Shown here piece by piece: positions 53,845-62,794 of a stretch of DNA of 64,000 nucleotides. A model generated the notes under the pieces. The model did no database searches and was not told where the DNA came from. It saw only the letters and a program-made list of their open reading frames with translations. This DNA is from a virus, in IMG/VR virus record IMGVR_UViG_3300009509_000706, positions 1-64,000 of that record, one strand, 5' to 3'. Numbering within the stretch: position 1 is the first letter of the stretch; each line of letters opens with the position of its first letter. The position numbers and the translations under genes were made by a program.

Positions 53845-54492
53845 ATGATTGTTTCGAGAAAAGCAAAGCATTTTATTCTGTCATTGGTATTTGTTGGCTT
53901 GCTAGTCGCTATCGTGCTTTTGGCAACCAGTAGTTGCACTACTACTCCAGAGCCAACAGAGCCTACCCCGACGATGACGGTAACTAGTGAGGCGTCGCCT
54001 ATTTCGCCATTAGCAACGCCGACGCCTGTATTGCCAGAGGACTTTGTGCCCGTGCCGATTGTGACTATCGGGCCAAAAGAGTCTGATAATGTGCGGCCTT
54101 TATTTCAAGCTGCCAGTCACGCGCTGGTAGACTTGGGCAGATTATTGCCCGTTGAATCAACGACACATTTTCACCAACTGCGACTTATTAGACAATTGAG
54201 GCGCATTGATACTGGCGAAGTTTTGTTTGAGGCCAGTGTTGTGACGGGTATCATAGGCACAGATTATATACCTGAACCTGAGACTAAGTTTGCTGCTGCT
54301 TGGACTTATAATGTAGACCTTGAAGCAGAATTCGGCGTCAAAGAGGCATCAGAATATATCAAGCCTGTATGGGTATGCATACGGGAACCCGATGATATTG
54401 AGCCTTGTTTGTGCCAGATGAAACCTGGCGAGGATTTGGTAGATTGTACTGAGATCGTCGGGCAATGTGAAAGCAAGGGCGGCTTGCCTTAA
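53845..54492 (+). CDS. Lipoprotein with Pro/Thr-rich stalk
   Basis: 215 residues, GAAAGGAAAC upstream. A signal peptide of about 30 residues (HFILSLVFVGLLVAIVLLATSSC) ends in a lipobox before Cys31. Residues 32-65 are a Thr/Pro stalk (TPEPTEPTPT, SPLATPTP). The folded part (about 66-215) has strands and a Cys cluster (CLCQMKPGEDLVDC, GQCESKGG). Phage-encoded lipoproteins commonly block receptors to exclude other phages; that role is inferred. The stalk style resembles Chloroflexota secreted proteins. Confidence 0.7.
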   Translation: MIVSRKAKHFILSLVFVGLLVAIVLLATSSCTTTPEPTEPTPTMTVTSEASPISPLATPTPVLPEDFVPVPIVTIGPKESDNVRPLFQAASHALVDLGRLLPVESTTHFHQLRLIRQLRRIDTGEVLFEASVVTGIIGTDYIPEPETKFAAAWTYNVDLEAEFGVKEASEYIKPVWVCIREPDDIEPCLCQMKPGEDLVDCTEIVGQCESKGGLP

Positions 54493-54588
54493 GACGATGA
54501 CGGGTTTTGTTTCACAGACTTTTTCAGAGTTACCTGCCCCAGAGCTACATAGACAATGGCTGCCTATCGTGTTTGTAGAGAGAGAATA

Positions 54589-55047
54589 ATGATTCTCCCC
54601 GATACTGCTCTAATAGACTGGGCCTCACATGGCGGCTTGACACCATTCGATGCTGGTTGCGTCAATCCTGCTAGTATTGACCTGAGACTGGGCGAGGAAT
54701 ATATCGAGTTAGTGACTGGCAAGCGGCTTTATGGCGATATCGTCCTTCGGCCCGGAACTGCAATCCTGGCGACTACGGTTGAGTTTGTAAGAATGCCAGC
54801 TTGGGCAGCAGGCGTCTTGTATCTCAAGTCAAGCCTTGCGCGAATGGGTCTCGACCACGCCCTGGCCGGCTGGATCGACCCTGGATTTTGCGGGGAGTTG
54901 ACGATGGAATTGCACGCGCACAGAGAGATCGTGCTAACGGCAGGGCAGCGGATCGTCCAACTCGTTCTGATGCAAATGACTAATGAACCTGAAGCGGTAT
55001 ATAATGGCCGCTACCAGGGACAAATGGGGCCTACCTGTGCAAGATAA
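54589..55047 (+). CDS. dcd: dCTP deaminase / dUTPase-family protein
   Basis: 152 residues from the ATG at 54589 (AGAGAGAAT upstream); an earlier ATG at 54556 is possible. GCVNPASIDLRLGEEY (about 22-37), LYLKSSLARMGLDHALAGWIDPGFCGELTMEL (about 82-113) and the C-terminal GQRIVQLVLMQ are the trimeric Dcd/Dut fold motifs; the SSLAR and E of GELT fit dCTP deaminase. It yields dUTP/dUMP for the thymidylate synthase encoded next. The C-terminal loop (YQGQMGPT) is the usual Q-G-x-x-x-P-T. Confidence 0.85.
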   Translation: MILPDTALIDWASHGGLTPFDAGCVNPASIDLRLGEEYIELVTGKRLYGDIVLRPGTAILATTVEFVRMPAWAAGVLYLKSSLARMGLDHALAGWIDPGFCGELTMELHAHREIVLTAGQRIVQLVLMQMTNEPEAVYNGRYQGQMGPTCAR

Positions 55048-55663
55048 GATTCTAACCTATCGCACCATCGGCGAAGCGTGGCTAAATTGCTGCCAGCTTT
55101 GTCTTGAGCGAGGCCGAACCTACACTATCCAGCGTGGTTCTTATGTAGGCCAGCAGCGCAAACAGCTTGACTTCTTGGCTTTTATTATTTCCCATCCTGA
55201 GACCCGCCCACTTGGCATAGAGTATCGGGGACAACAGATAAGCCGTGACGATGCGATCCTGGCCTATTTCCAAGATTATCTCATTTCGCCTTACTGCCCG
55301 CCAAACACTCAGTACACCTATGGGCAACGGATCGAGCCGCAACTTGAGATGGTATGCGAAATGCTCAGGCAGACGCCCGACACGAATCAGGCAGTCATCG
55401 AAGTCGGCAAGCCCAGCGATGTTTGGCTAGACGACCCGCCGTGTTTGCGCCTTATTAGCTTCAAGGCGTTGCCCACCGAAGGCTTGCAGATGACAACATT
55501 CTGGCGGTCATGGGATTTGTGCGCCGGGTTGCCGATGAACTTGGGCGGCTTGCAATTGCTGCTTGAGTTCGTGGCAGAATGGGCAGGATTGAAACCTGGC
55601 CGCCAGGTGTGTGTGAGCGATGGGGCGCACTTGTATGATCATAGTTGGGGGCTTTTTAAATAA
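55004..55663 (+). CDS. Thymidylate synthase-like enzyme
   Basis: 219 residues from the ATG at 55004 (54983 gives 226). DDPPCLRLISF near residue 147 holds the catalytic Cys, FWRSWDLCAGLPMNLGGLQLL (about 165-185) is the R-S-x-D...P-x-N motif region binding dUMP phosphate and base, and VSDGAHLYDHSW near the end is the H-x-Y motif. The length matches the short archaeal-type ThyA. With dCTP deaminase it would supply dTMP. A hydroxymethylase cannot be excluded. It overlaps the upstream gene by 44 bases. Confidence 0.75.
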   Translation: MAATRDKWGLPVQDKILTYRTIGEAWLNCCQLCLERGRTYTIQRGSYVGQQRKQLDFLAFIISHPETRPLGIEYRGQQISRDDAILAYFQDYLISPYCPPNTQYTYGQRIEPQLEMVCEMLRQTPDTNQAVIEVGKPSDVWLDDPPCLRLISFKALPTEGLQMTTFWRSWDLCAGLPMNLGGLQLLLEFVAEWAGLKPGRQVCVSDGAHLYDHSWGLFK

Positions 55664-55695
55664 GTACAATCTGGATGCTTTGGAGTGAATGGGGC

Positions 55696-56022
55696 ATGAA
55701 TGATAAAGCTATAGCGGCTATAAAGCACCACTTTTGGCGATGTAATGTAAACCTAACGGATGAACAAGCAGCGGATATTATTGAGATCGATGTCAACCTG
55801 TCGGCTATTGGCGCGCCAGGCTTTACCCCGGCATTTACAAATACGCTGGGCAGTTTATCTATGTCTGACATTGAGAGATTGTTTCCAGTACCGTCAAAGT
55901 TGAAAACACTGCGCCGCAAATTTGTAATGCGGCTCATAAATTTGTGGTATAGACTTTCGGGATTCAAAGCATCGCATACTCTCAAATGGTGGTTGGGTAG
56001 TGATAAGTTTAGGAGAGAGTAG
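55696..56022 (+). CDS. Hypothetical protein
   Basis: 108 residues from the ATG at 55696 (an upstream ATG at 55675 exists). Helical N-terminus then Arg/Lys-rich helices (SKLKTLRRKFVMRLINLWYRL). No family recognised. Confidence 0.5.
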   Translation: MNDKAIAAIKHHFWRCNVNLTDEQAADIIEIDVNLSAIGAPGFTPAFTNTLGSLSMSDIERLFPVPSKLKTLRRKFVMRLINLWYRLSGFKASHTLKWWLGSDKFRRE

Positions 56023-56034
56023 AAAAGAGGAATT

Positions 56035-56232
56035 ATGCAAATAAGTATTACTAGTATCAAGAAGGTCGTTCCAGTTTCTACGTTGCCAGATGGGGAGTAT
56101 TATGGTACATGGTGTGGATATGAAGCCAAAGTAGAAATCGCTGGCGAGCATTATGAAATAAAAACAAAAGATGGTATAAGGGGCACTGCACTGCACCATG
56201 TATTGTCTACGTCAGGGATGGTAATTGTGTGA
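56035..56232 (+). CDS. Small hypothetical protein
   Basis: 65 residues, AGAGGAAT upstream. Beta-rich: DGEYYGTWCGYEAKVEIAGEHYEIKTKDG, an SH3-like pattern. Function unknown. Confidence 0.55.
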   Translation: MQISITSIKKVVPVSTLPDGEYYGTWCGYEAKVEIAGEHYEIKTKDGIRGTALHHVLSTSGMVIV

Positions 56233-56247
56233 CAGTTAAGGTCAAAG

Positions 56248-56664
56248 ATGATTGACTCAAATCGGCTATTCAAATCACCTTTTTTACTAGTTGGCAATAA
56301 TATTTCATGGGGGAAAAGCATTGAGATAATAAAGCCTGGAGATATTATTGATGCCGCTCATTTTACTGTAGATAGGGTTGAAATTACCTCAAGAAAAAAA
56401 GGAATATTGTATATTCTTAGATTAAGTTGGGGTAATGAAACAAAAGAGGTGGCAATTAGGCATAGTCAATATACTGAAATTGTACTTCCTAAGTTACAAC
56501 GTAGTATATTACAGATATTGCAGCCCGGGCTATCATATAATGTTAATGTGATACCAAGATTAAATTCAAAAACAGATACAATATGGGCTGATGTACAAAG
56601 TATTCCAACAAAGGCCCCCATCAAGTTTTTTGTAGAGATTATAAAATATCAAGAACGGGGATGA
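56248..56664 (+). CDS. Hypothetical protein
   Basis: 138 residues. Beta-rich with AHFTVDRVEITSRKKGILYILRLSWGN and a C-terminal KFFVEIIKYQERG. More A+T-rich than its neighbours. No family recognised. Confidence 0.5.
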   Translation: MIDSNRLFKSPFLLVGNNISWGKSIEIIKPGDIIDAAHFTVDRVEITSRKKGILYILRLSWGNETKEVAIRHSQYTEIVLPKLQRSILQILQPGLSYNVNVIPRLNSKTDTIWADVQSIPTKAPIKFFVEIIKYQERG

Positions 56665-56665
56665 T

Positions 56666-56995
56666 ATGCAGCAAGATTTAGTAGTTTGTAGTTCAAGAAG
56701 GGAGAAAAACAAAAGAATGAAGTTGCTTGAGAGAGAGTCTGGTTATTATGAAGTTGATCCGGCACGGATTTTTACTAGCCAAGTAGCACTAAGCAAATCA
56801 GAGATTGAGAGGTTCCCGCAGTCTATAGTGTACGCGCGCCAGACCGCATTATGGCAAGCATCTAGGTATCTAAAACAAAGTAGTGACGTATATGATCCGC
56901 TTGGAATAGAAGAACTGTTAATACATGATATTTTGTATCTCAGGCATTACTATGCCATGCGGGGTTATTATCACTTTGTAGAAAGTAAGATATGA
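56666..56995 (+). CDS. Hypothetical protein
   Basis: 109 residues. Helical, with ARQTALWQASRYLKQSSDVYD and YHFVESKI end. It overlaps the next gene by 4 bases (ATGA). No family recognised. Confidence 0.5.
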   Translation: MQQDLVVCSSRREKNKRMKLLERESGYYEVDPARIFTSQVALSKSEIERFPQSIVYARQTALWQASRYLKQSSDVYDPLGIEELLIHDILYLRHYYAMRGYYHFVESKI

Positions 56996-57201
56996 TCGCC
57001 TTTACTCTCACTCGACCAACACGCGCCGAGGTCGTGGCAGCACTTCAAGAAGTCTTTGCCAATTCCGCCTGGCTCAATCTGCTAGTCAGCCGCATGGAAA
57101 TGGAGTTTGGCGATGCGGGCGGCGTCATCACGGCGCAAGTAGCGTTGTGGGGGCATGATGCAAAAATCGAGCAAGAATTGCACGAAGCGGGGGTGATGTA
57201 A
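56992..57201 (+). CDS. Small hypothetical protein
   Basis: 69 residues: EVVAALQEVFANSAWLNLLVSRMEMEFG then a beta segment. Coupled to the next gene (TAATG). Function unknown. Confidence 0.55.
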   Translation: MIAFTLTRPTRAEVVAALQEVFANSAWLNLLVSRMEMEFGDAGGVITAQVALWGHDAKIEQELHEAGVM

Positions 57202-57482
57202 TGGAAACCTGTCCAACGTGTGGGAGCCTATTGCCAATTGAGGAAATTCGCACTTGCGGAAACTGCGGCGCAGAATCGCCCAGCTTGGTTGCTCGCATAT
57301 TGTACAAAAGCGGTGTATACCAGGACGTTTATCTGTGCGACTGGCGCTGTGTTTCAGCTTGGCTCCAAGAGGTGACGACCGACCTTGCCATCGTATTGCC
57401 CGTGCTTTATCTCGCCCAACGGCAGCAGTTTTTTGACGCTATGCGGGTTGAGCAAGCGGGTAATAAGGTGGGGCCAGAATGA
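57201..57482 (+). CDS. Zinc-ribbon protein
   Basis: 93 residues. CPTCGSLLPIEEIRTCGNCGAES is a classic ribbon; a Cys/Trp segment (YLCDWRCVSAWLQ) follows as in MYM-type fingers. A helical C-terminus. Coupled to both neighbours. Confidence 0.6.
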   Translation: METCPTCGSLLPIEEIRTCGNCGAESPSLVARILYKSGVYQDVYLCDWRCVSAWLQEVTTDLAIVLPVLYLAQRQQFFDAMRVEQAGNKVGPE

Positions 57483-57664
57483 ATCAAGAAAAAGTTACTT
57501 TTCTTGCCTCATTCCCCCCGATTCAAACGGCAATCAAAGTACACGGTTCTGGCGATGGAATGAGAATCCAATTGGATATACCAGAGAGTGAAATGGCAGA
57601 GGCTTTAAAGTTGCTTATGTGGCGTGAATCGATATTGAAGGTGACTGTGGAGTTGTCAAAATAG
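57479..57664 (+). CDS. Small hypothetical protein
   Basis: 61 residues; ATGA overlap. Beta-helix-beta layout (KVTFLASFPPIQTAIKVHG; ESEMAEALKLLMWRESILKVTVELSK). No family recognised. Confidence 0.55.
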   Translation: MNQEKVTFLASFPPIQTAIKVHGSGDGMRIQLDIPESEMAEALKLLMWRESILKVTVELSK

Positions 57665-57686
57665 CGGTTTAGACGGCGGGAAAACG

Positions 57687-57998
57687 GTGGTAGAGCGAAA
57701 CGAAAACGGCCAATTTGCAAAAGGAAATAGTGGCGGCCCTGGGCGACCAAAAAAGGAACGTGAGGAACGATTCCTAGAAATCACGTTGTCTGCTTGTACT
57801 TATAGCGATTGGCGCAAGATTATTAAGAAGGCTGTAGAGCAAGCCAAACGTGGCAATTCACAGGCTCGCAAGTTTCTTGCTGATTATTTGCTTGGGCCTC
57901 CAAAACAGCGCCACGAGCTAACCGGCGCAGACGGGGGGGAATTGATCCTCAAGGTAGTATACGATGGAACTGACGATTCGCCTACGGCAACCACATGA
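57687..57998 (+). CDS. Probable terminase small subunit
   Basis: 103 residues from a GTG at 57687. NENGQFAKGNSGGPGRPKKERE is the DUF5681-like opening, followed by a helical segment (YSDWRKIIKKAVEQAKRGNSQARKFLADYLLGPPKQ). DUF5681 proteins precede large terminases and are thought to be small subunits that bind the packaging site. It overlaps TerL by 35 bases. Confidence 0.65.
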   Translation: MVERNENGQFAKGNSGGPGRPKKEREERFLEITLSACTYSDWRKIIKKAVEQAKRGNSQARKFLADYLLGPPKQRHELTGADGGELILKVVYDGTDDSPTATT

Positions 57999-59199
57999 GC
58001 AGCAAAAGCGGTTTATTGATAGCGCAGCGAAGCGCAAGATTATCCGGGCTGGGCGGCGCGGCGGCAAAACAGTCGGCGTTTCGATCTTGGCAGTCAGGGC
58101 TTTCCTTGCTGGCAATCGTGTGCTTTATGCTACGCCAACACAGGAACAGATAGACAGATTTTGGGAGGAATGCAAGCGGGCTTTGAAAGAGCCTCTTGAA
58201 CATGGAATCTTTTACAAAAACGAGACGCGCCATATCATTGAATTGGCAGGAACGCAACAGCGCATCAGGGCAAAGACTGCTTGGGATGCTGACACCTTGC
58301 GCGGTGATTATGCCGACTTGCTTATATTGGACGAATGGCAGTTGATGAAAGAAAATGCCTGGGGGCTTGTAGGCGCGCCTATGCTCTTGGACAATAATGG
58401 TGATGCGGTTTTTATCTATACCCCACCATCACTAGAATCCAGAACACGGAGCAGGGCCAGAGACCCGTTGCACGCCGCCAAGATGTTCAGATTGGCAGCA
58501 CAAGATCGAACTGGCCGCTGGGAAGCCTTTTCATTTCCGAGCTATGAGAATCCTCATATCAGCACAGAAGCACTCGCAGAAGTTTCAGGGGATTTGACCA
58601 GTATAGCCTATCGGCAAGAGATATTGGCGGAAGATATAGAAGATGCGCCGGGGGCGCTTTGGACGCGGGAAACGATAGAGAAATATCGTGTCACGTCATA
58701 TCCTGAGCTTTATATGATCGGTGTTGGAGTTGATCCGCATGGGTCAGTAGGTGAAACTGGTATTGTAGCTGGTGGTGTTGCAAAAGTAGACGGTCTAATT
58801 CATGGCTATATACTTGAGGATGCGACAAAGGGCGGCGCGCCAGCAGAATGGGCTACACAAGTTGTCGCGACGCATAACAAATACCGCGCCAATTTCGTCG
58901 TGGCTGAAAAGAATGAGGGCGGTGATATGGTGCTTCATACGTTACGTTCTGTTCCTGGGAGCAATGATGTAGTTTATCGCACAGTTTGGGCCAGTAGGTC
59001 TAAACAGGCCAGGGCGCAACCTGTCTCGGCTTTATATGAGCAGGGGCGTGTCCACCATGTTGGTGTCTTCCAAAAACTTGAGGATGAATATTGCACTTGG
59101 GAACCTGGGCTTGGGATGGAAAGCCCAAACAGGCTAGACGCGGCGGTTTGGCTGCTAACAATTATGATGATAAAGGGTGGGGAGGCTTGGGGATTTTAG
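57964..59199 (+). CDS. terL: Terminase large subunit (ATPase plus nuclease)
   Basis: 411 residues. Walker A IRAGRRGGKTVG (about 27-38), Walker B LLILDEW (about 119-125), coupling motif IYTPPS (about 151-156), and nuclease acidic residues IGVGVDPHG (about 258-266), VVAEKNEGG (about 315-323), MESPNRLDAAVW (about 388-399). It packages DNA into proheads and cuts concatemers. No intein or insertion. Confidence 0.92.
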   Translation: MELTIRLRQPHEQQKRFIDSAAKRKIIRAGRRGGKTVGVSILAVRAFLAGNRVLYATPTQEQIDRFWEECKRALKEPLEHGIFYKNETRHIIELAGTQQRIRAKTAWDADTLRGDYADLLILDEWQLMKENAWGLVGAPMLLDNNGDAVFIYTPPSLESRTRSRARDPLHAAKMFRLAAQDRTGRWEAFSFPSYENPHISTEALAEVSGDLTSIAYRQEILAEDIEDAPGALWTRETIEKYRVTSYPELYMIGVGVDPHGSVGETGIVAGGVAKVDGLIHGYILEDATKGGAPAEWATQVVATHNKYRANFVVAEKNEGGDMVLHTLRSVPGSNDVVYRTVWASRSKQARAQPVSALYEQGRVHHVGVFQKLEDEYCTWEPGLGMESPNRLDAAVWLLTIMMIKGGEAWGF

Positions 59200-59212
59200 A
59201 AAGGAATTTTAC

Positions 59213-59419
59213 ATGGCGGAAGTTATTATATTTGATTATGGAAAACAAGCACAATTACAAGGCATGGAAAGCAATGATATATGGGTGATTAAAGTGGATG
59301 ATAATGGCAATATTATTTTTCACCAACCAGCCCGCAAGCCAACTCTGGCGACTGTAAATTTGGCGCTTGACTTTGCGCAGGCGATTATCACTGTTTGCAG
59401 ATATGCTTTAGATAATTAG
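59213..59419 (+). CDS. Small hypothetical protein
   Basis: 68 residues from the ATG at 59213 (AAAGGAAT upstream). WVIKVDDNGNIIFHQPARKPTLATVNLALDFAQAI: a beta-hairpin and a helix. Between terminase and portal; function unknown. Confidence 0.55.
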   Translation: MAEVIIFDYGKQAQLQGMESNDIWVIKVDDNGNIIFHQPARKPTLATVNLALDFAQAIITVCRYALDN

Positions 59420-59431
59420 TAGGGTCTTAAA

Positions 59432-59647
59432 ATGACAGAACTGACTAAAGAACAGGCTTTTGAAAAACTGCTTGCTGGCATCAACGATGTGCCGCGCCAA
59501 TTGCAGTTTTTGGTTGATAGCATTGTAGGGATACAAGAGGTATTTCCTATGTCTATAGAGTCATGGCGACAGTTCGTGCAAGATATTGATTATACCAACA
59601 AAAAGCATGGGTTGAACCTCGTGATACCAGAGGAATTGCGGAAATGA
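59432..59647 (+). CDS. Small hypothetical protein
   Basis: 71 residues. Helical, starting MTELTKEQAFEKLLAGINDV and ending HGLNLVIPEELRK. It overlaps the next gene by 4 bases. Unknown function. Confidence 0.55.
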   Translation: MTELTKEQAFEKLLAGINDVPRQLQFLVDSIVGIQEVFPMSIESWRQFVQDIDYTNKKHGLNLVIPEELRK

Positions 59648-60015
59648 AAGCCGATCAACTAGCCATTATTGGATTCATTATTACTATTATCATGCTTCTG
59701 ATAAATGCTGTTCTGTGGTATATTGCGTTGCAGAAAATAAAAAGGGGCCGTGCATTATCATGGTTTATTTCTAGTGCCGAACCCTCTGATTCTGAACCAT
59801 GGCATGTTACTCATACTAAACTTGAACCGTGGTTCACTACTCGCTGCGAAACGTGCAAGCATGAAGTCGCCTTTGATGATCCGATTGAGCCAGGACAAGT
59901 ATCTGTTGTGCGTTGTCCACAATGCGGCGATGCTTGGGCCGCTGTGCTTCCATCGGTTTATGTAGTTAAGGCCGATAGGCTAGAGTTGAAACAGGAACAA
60001 CTTATTAGTGGCTAA
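59644..60015 (+). CDS. Membrane-anchored zinc-ribbon protein
   Basis: 123 residues. One N-terminal membrane helix (AIIGFIITIIMLLINAVLWYIAL, about 7-29), then a soluble part with a ribbon RCETCKHEV...VVRCPQCGDAW. It overlaps the portal start by 8 bases. A membrane-bound ribbon next to the portal is unusual; no role can be assigned. Confidence 0.6.
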   Translation: MKADQLAIIGFIITIIMLLINAVLWYIALQKIKRGRALSWFISSAEPSDSEPWHVTHTKLEPWFTTRCETCKHEVAFDDPIEPGQVSVVRCPQCGDAWAAVLPSVYVVKADRLELKQEQLISG

Positions 60016-61519
60016 AGTATATAGTATACAACCGAGGTTTATACATGGCAACGTTGCCACAGGCGGCTGGGCATGGGTTGATTATCTGTTTTCCAATTAT
60101 ACTAAAGAGAAACTGCCGCCCTATGGCTCTTATGACCGTGATGCATATCTTGCCGAAGCCTGGAAACATGAGCCAATATTATCTGGTATTCTGAACGCCT
60201 ATACAGAGCGGTTGCAAACCAGACAATGGACGGTAACGGGCGGCAAGATAAATGCAACGCGGGAAGCTCGCAAATTACACGATGCTGAGGGCGGTAAGGG
60301 GTTCACCTATTATATTGGCCTTGAGGGCCTTGACTTTTTGGCGACAGATAAGGGAGCCTGGGCAGAGTTAGGGCGTAGACGTAAAGGCTCAACCTTTGGG
60401 CCAGTACTCGGCATACAACACCTCGATAGCGTGCGCATGGTGCGCAGTTATGACCGCAATAAAAAGACTGCATTCTGGTATTATCTGCCAGAATATGGCG
60501 AAGCTGTAGCGATACCAGATGAAAACTTATTGCGCATTATTCCAGCAGCCAGTGGCCGTGATAGATTCAGGGGATTCGGTTATTGTGCCGTTAGTCGCCT
60601 ATACGACGCGCTTGAGTTAATGATCGGATTCTTACAATACTATCGCCAGAAGATTGGCAACCTTCCGCCGCAGTGGGTTGCAATTTGGTCGGGCATATCA
60701 CGCGAAAAGTTGGAAACGGCCTATCGCACCTATATGATGGAAAGGCAGAATAAAGAGAGCGAAATTTGGCCTGGTGTATTCAATCTTGGCAATGACGATC
60801 CGCTAAATCCTGTATCCCTTAGCTTGCAATCCCTCATCGGATTGCCAGAGAGTTTTGATTGGGATGTTATGCAAGAATGGTGGGCCAAAGTCGTTGTTTT
60901 GAATATAGGCGAGGCTATAGGTGATTATTGGTTGATTCGGCACGCTGGTATAGGTGGTGGGCAAGCATATTCTGTGCAAGCAGAAAAGGCGCGGGGTAGA
61001 GGCACTGGCAGGTTCATACATGAGGTAGAACTGCGCTTTAATACCGAAATCATGCCAGTCGGCGTTACTTTCAAATTCGATGCGCCAGACGATGAACAAG
61101 ACAAGCTGGCCGCAGATATTCTGTCCACAAATATGCAGACGATAGAACGCATGGCGCGGGCAGGAATGGAACGCGGCGAGTTTGTTTTTACTATCGAAGA
61201 GGTACGCAAATCGGCGATTGAGTGGGGCGTGATTGATCCAGAGATAGCAGGCGAGGATATACCATCAGTTATTGGGGCGATGCTCAAATCACATTTGCCA
61301 GACAATGGCGAATTTGAGCCACAAGTTAGAGTCAATAATTCTTTGCAAATCTTCCCGATTCGCCACAAATTCGCGGGAAAGACAGCAGATGCGGCCCGCA
61401 ACTTGCTATATTTGTTAGAAAAATGCTATATTCCAGAGGCGGAACGTGCATATAGTGGTGTGGAAGGCGATAACGGCTCTCAGAAGCCTACACAAAATAT
61501 TCAGGTACAAGCAAACTGA
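60008..61519 (+). CDS. Portal protein, Mu gp29/DUF935-like
   Basis: 503 residues from a GTG start. WKHEPILSGILNAYTERLQTRQWTVTGG (about 52-80), KGAWAELGRRRKG and IQHLDSVRM (middle), then a helical wing and FRGFGYCAVSRLYDALELMIGFLQYY (about 189-213), which resembles the gp29-like portal core. C-terminal helices with ILSTNMQTIERMARAGM follow. It forms the dodecameric vertex for packaging and binds the head protein that follows. Confidence 0.82.
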   Translation: MAKVYSIQPRFIHGNVATGGWAWVDYLFSNYTKEKLPPYGSYDRDAYLAEAWKHEPILSGILNAYTERLQTRQWTVTGGKINATREARKLHDAEGGKGFTYYIGLEGLDFLATDKGAWAELGRRRKGSTFGPVLGIQHLDSVRMVRSYDRNKKTAFWYYLPEYGEAVAIPDENLLRIIPAASGRDRFRGFGYCAVSRLYDALELMIGFLQYYRQKIGNLPPQWVAIWSGISREKLETAYRTYMMERQNKESEIWPGVFNLGNDDPLNPVSLSLQSLIGLPESFDWDVMQEWWAKVVVLNIGEAIGDYWLIRHAGIGGGQAYSVQAEKARGRGTGRFIHEVELRFNTEIMPVGVTFKFDAPDDEQDKLAADILSTNMQTIERMARAGMERGEFVFTIEEVRKSAIEWGVIDPEIAGEDIPSVIGAMLKSHLPDNGEFEPQVRVNNSLQIFPIRHKFAGKTADAARNLLYLLEKCYIPEAERAYSGVEGDNGSQKPTQNIQVQAN

Positions 61520-62195
61520 ACCAGAGATACCTGCTGCATACTTGAAATTGTCTGAGGCTACGAGCCGCTATGAGCGAGACATAGCACGGCGCTGGGAGCA
61601 AGCAAAGCGCGAAGCTGAAGACGATGATCGGGGGGCCATAGCGGCTTTCATCGCTTGGTTCGTGACTCAAGCGCGCAGGCGATGGGAACGCGCCTTGCTC
61701 AATATGCTTGGCATTGAAGAATTCACACCAGAACAACTTGAGGTGTTTGAGGCCGCACTGGCCGAACACATACGTTATATACAAGATAGCCTTGAACCTG
61801 CTATCGTTGCTCAAATGGAACTCGATGACGATAGGTCTTTGGCAGAGAAATTACTGGCGCTTGACCACCGGGTAACGGCCATGTATGCGGGCGCATTGTG
61901 GGCCGCCGGCTCGCTCATGTTTGCCATGTTCGACGGGGCACAGCCGCGTGACATGGTGGCCCTATTCATGTTCGCTGGGCCGAATGATGCGAATACCTGC
62001 ACGGGGCCGAGAGGTTGTGATCAATATGCCAACCATATCTTCCCGCTTGCTCAGATATTAGCTGAGGACATCATCCCTGGACATTTGGAGTGCTTGACGA
62101 ATTGTCGGCACATGCTGTTGCCTATCGTGCGCATACCGGCAGGTGAGGAGCGACAAGATATTGCAGCGATGATGGAGGAGGAGGGAATACCATGA
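61446..62195 (+). CDS. Head morphogenesis protein (Mu F-like)
   Basis: 249 residues from a GTG at 61446; later GTG codons could serve, and the true start is uncertain because it overlaps the portal by 74 bases. Residues 25-150 are helical. The C-terminus has the family's motif DANTCTGPRGCDQYANHIFPLAQILAEDIIPGHLECLTNCRHML (C...C...H...NCRH), seen in Mu F/SPP1 gp7-like proteins that sit inside the capsid near the portal. Confidence 0.75.
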   Translation: MHIVVWKAITALRSLHKIFRYKQTEPEIPAAYLKLSEATSRYERDIARRWEQAKREAEDDDRGAIAAFIAWFVTQARRRWERALLNMLGIEEFTPEQLEVFEAALAEHIRYIQDSLEPAIVAQMELDDDRSLAEKLLALDHRVTAMYAGALWAAGSLMFAMFDGAQPRDMVALFMFAGPNDANTCTGPRGCDQYANHIFPLAQILAEDIIPGHLECLTNCRHMLLPIVRIPAGEERQDIAAMMEEEGIP

Positions 62196-62557
62196 CCATA
62201 CCAAGCGAAGTTGTGGCTGGCAAAATTGCATTGTGGGTGAAAAAAGAAACTGATAATGCCTATACCTATGCCAGTTTAGGAGACATTGATCTAGAAAAGT
62301 TTATGCCATGTAAATTTGTTTTGTCCGCTATGACCCTTTGCGATCTCCTATTAGACCAATGTGCTACAATAGAGCATGAGGGAGATAATATTTTCAGGAT
62401 TGTAAATGCGCTTGATGGAAGCGCGGTTGCAATTAAAGTAGATGCTGACAAGGCTATTATCATGAAGCAATGGGCTAAAGATAAGGCTTTGATACACGTT
62501 GAAATGGATGAGAATGATAATCTTGTTCTTATACATATTGGGAAATGGAAGGCATAA
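62192..62557 (+). CDS. Hypothetical protein
   Basis: 121 residues. Beta-rich with KIALWVKKETDNAYTYASLGDIDLEKF and LVLIHIGKWKA; 4-base overlap with the head protein gene. More A+T-rich than the portal region. No family recognised. Confidence 0.5.
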   Translation: MTIPSEVVAGKIALWVKKETDNAYTYASLGDIDLEKFMPCKFVLSAMTLCDLLLDQCATIEHEGDNIFRIVNALDGSAVAIKVDADKAIIMKQWAKDKALIHVEMDENDNLVLIHIGKWKA

Positions 62558-62560
62558 ACT

Positions 62561-62794
62561 ATGAAACAAAGCAAAATTACCTATATAAAGAACGGGGCAA
62601 ATAATTCATATCTTATTGAAGGGCGAGAAAATTGGTATTCTATAAGAATAACTTTCTTAGAAGTTCCAATTGAACATCATGATAGAGAAACACAAGATAA
62701 TATTGTAAGAATGCTGAATGCCGAGCTTGAAAGGTACATGGATATGCTTATTCAGACTATACACATTAAAAATACGGTTATCAATGGAACCTAG
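62561..62794 (+). CDS. Small hypothetical protein
   Basis: 77 residues. Alpha/beta: ITYIKNGANNSYLIEGRENWYSIRITFLEVPIEHHDRE and a helix EIQDNIVRMLNAELERYMD-type. A+T-rich. Function unknown. Confidence 0.5.
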   Translation: MKQSKITYIKNGANNSYLIEGRENWYSIRITFLEVPIEHHDRETQDNIVRMLNAELERYMDMLIQTIHIKNTVINGT

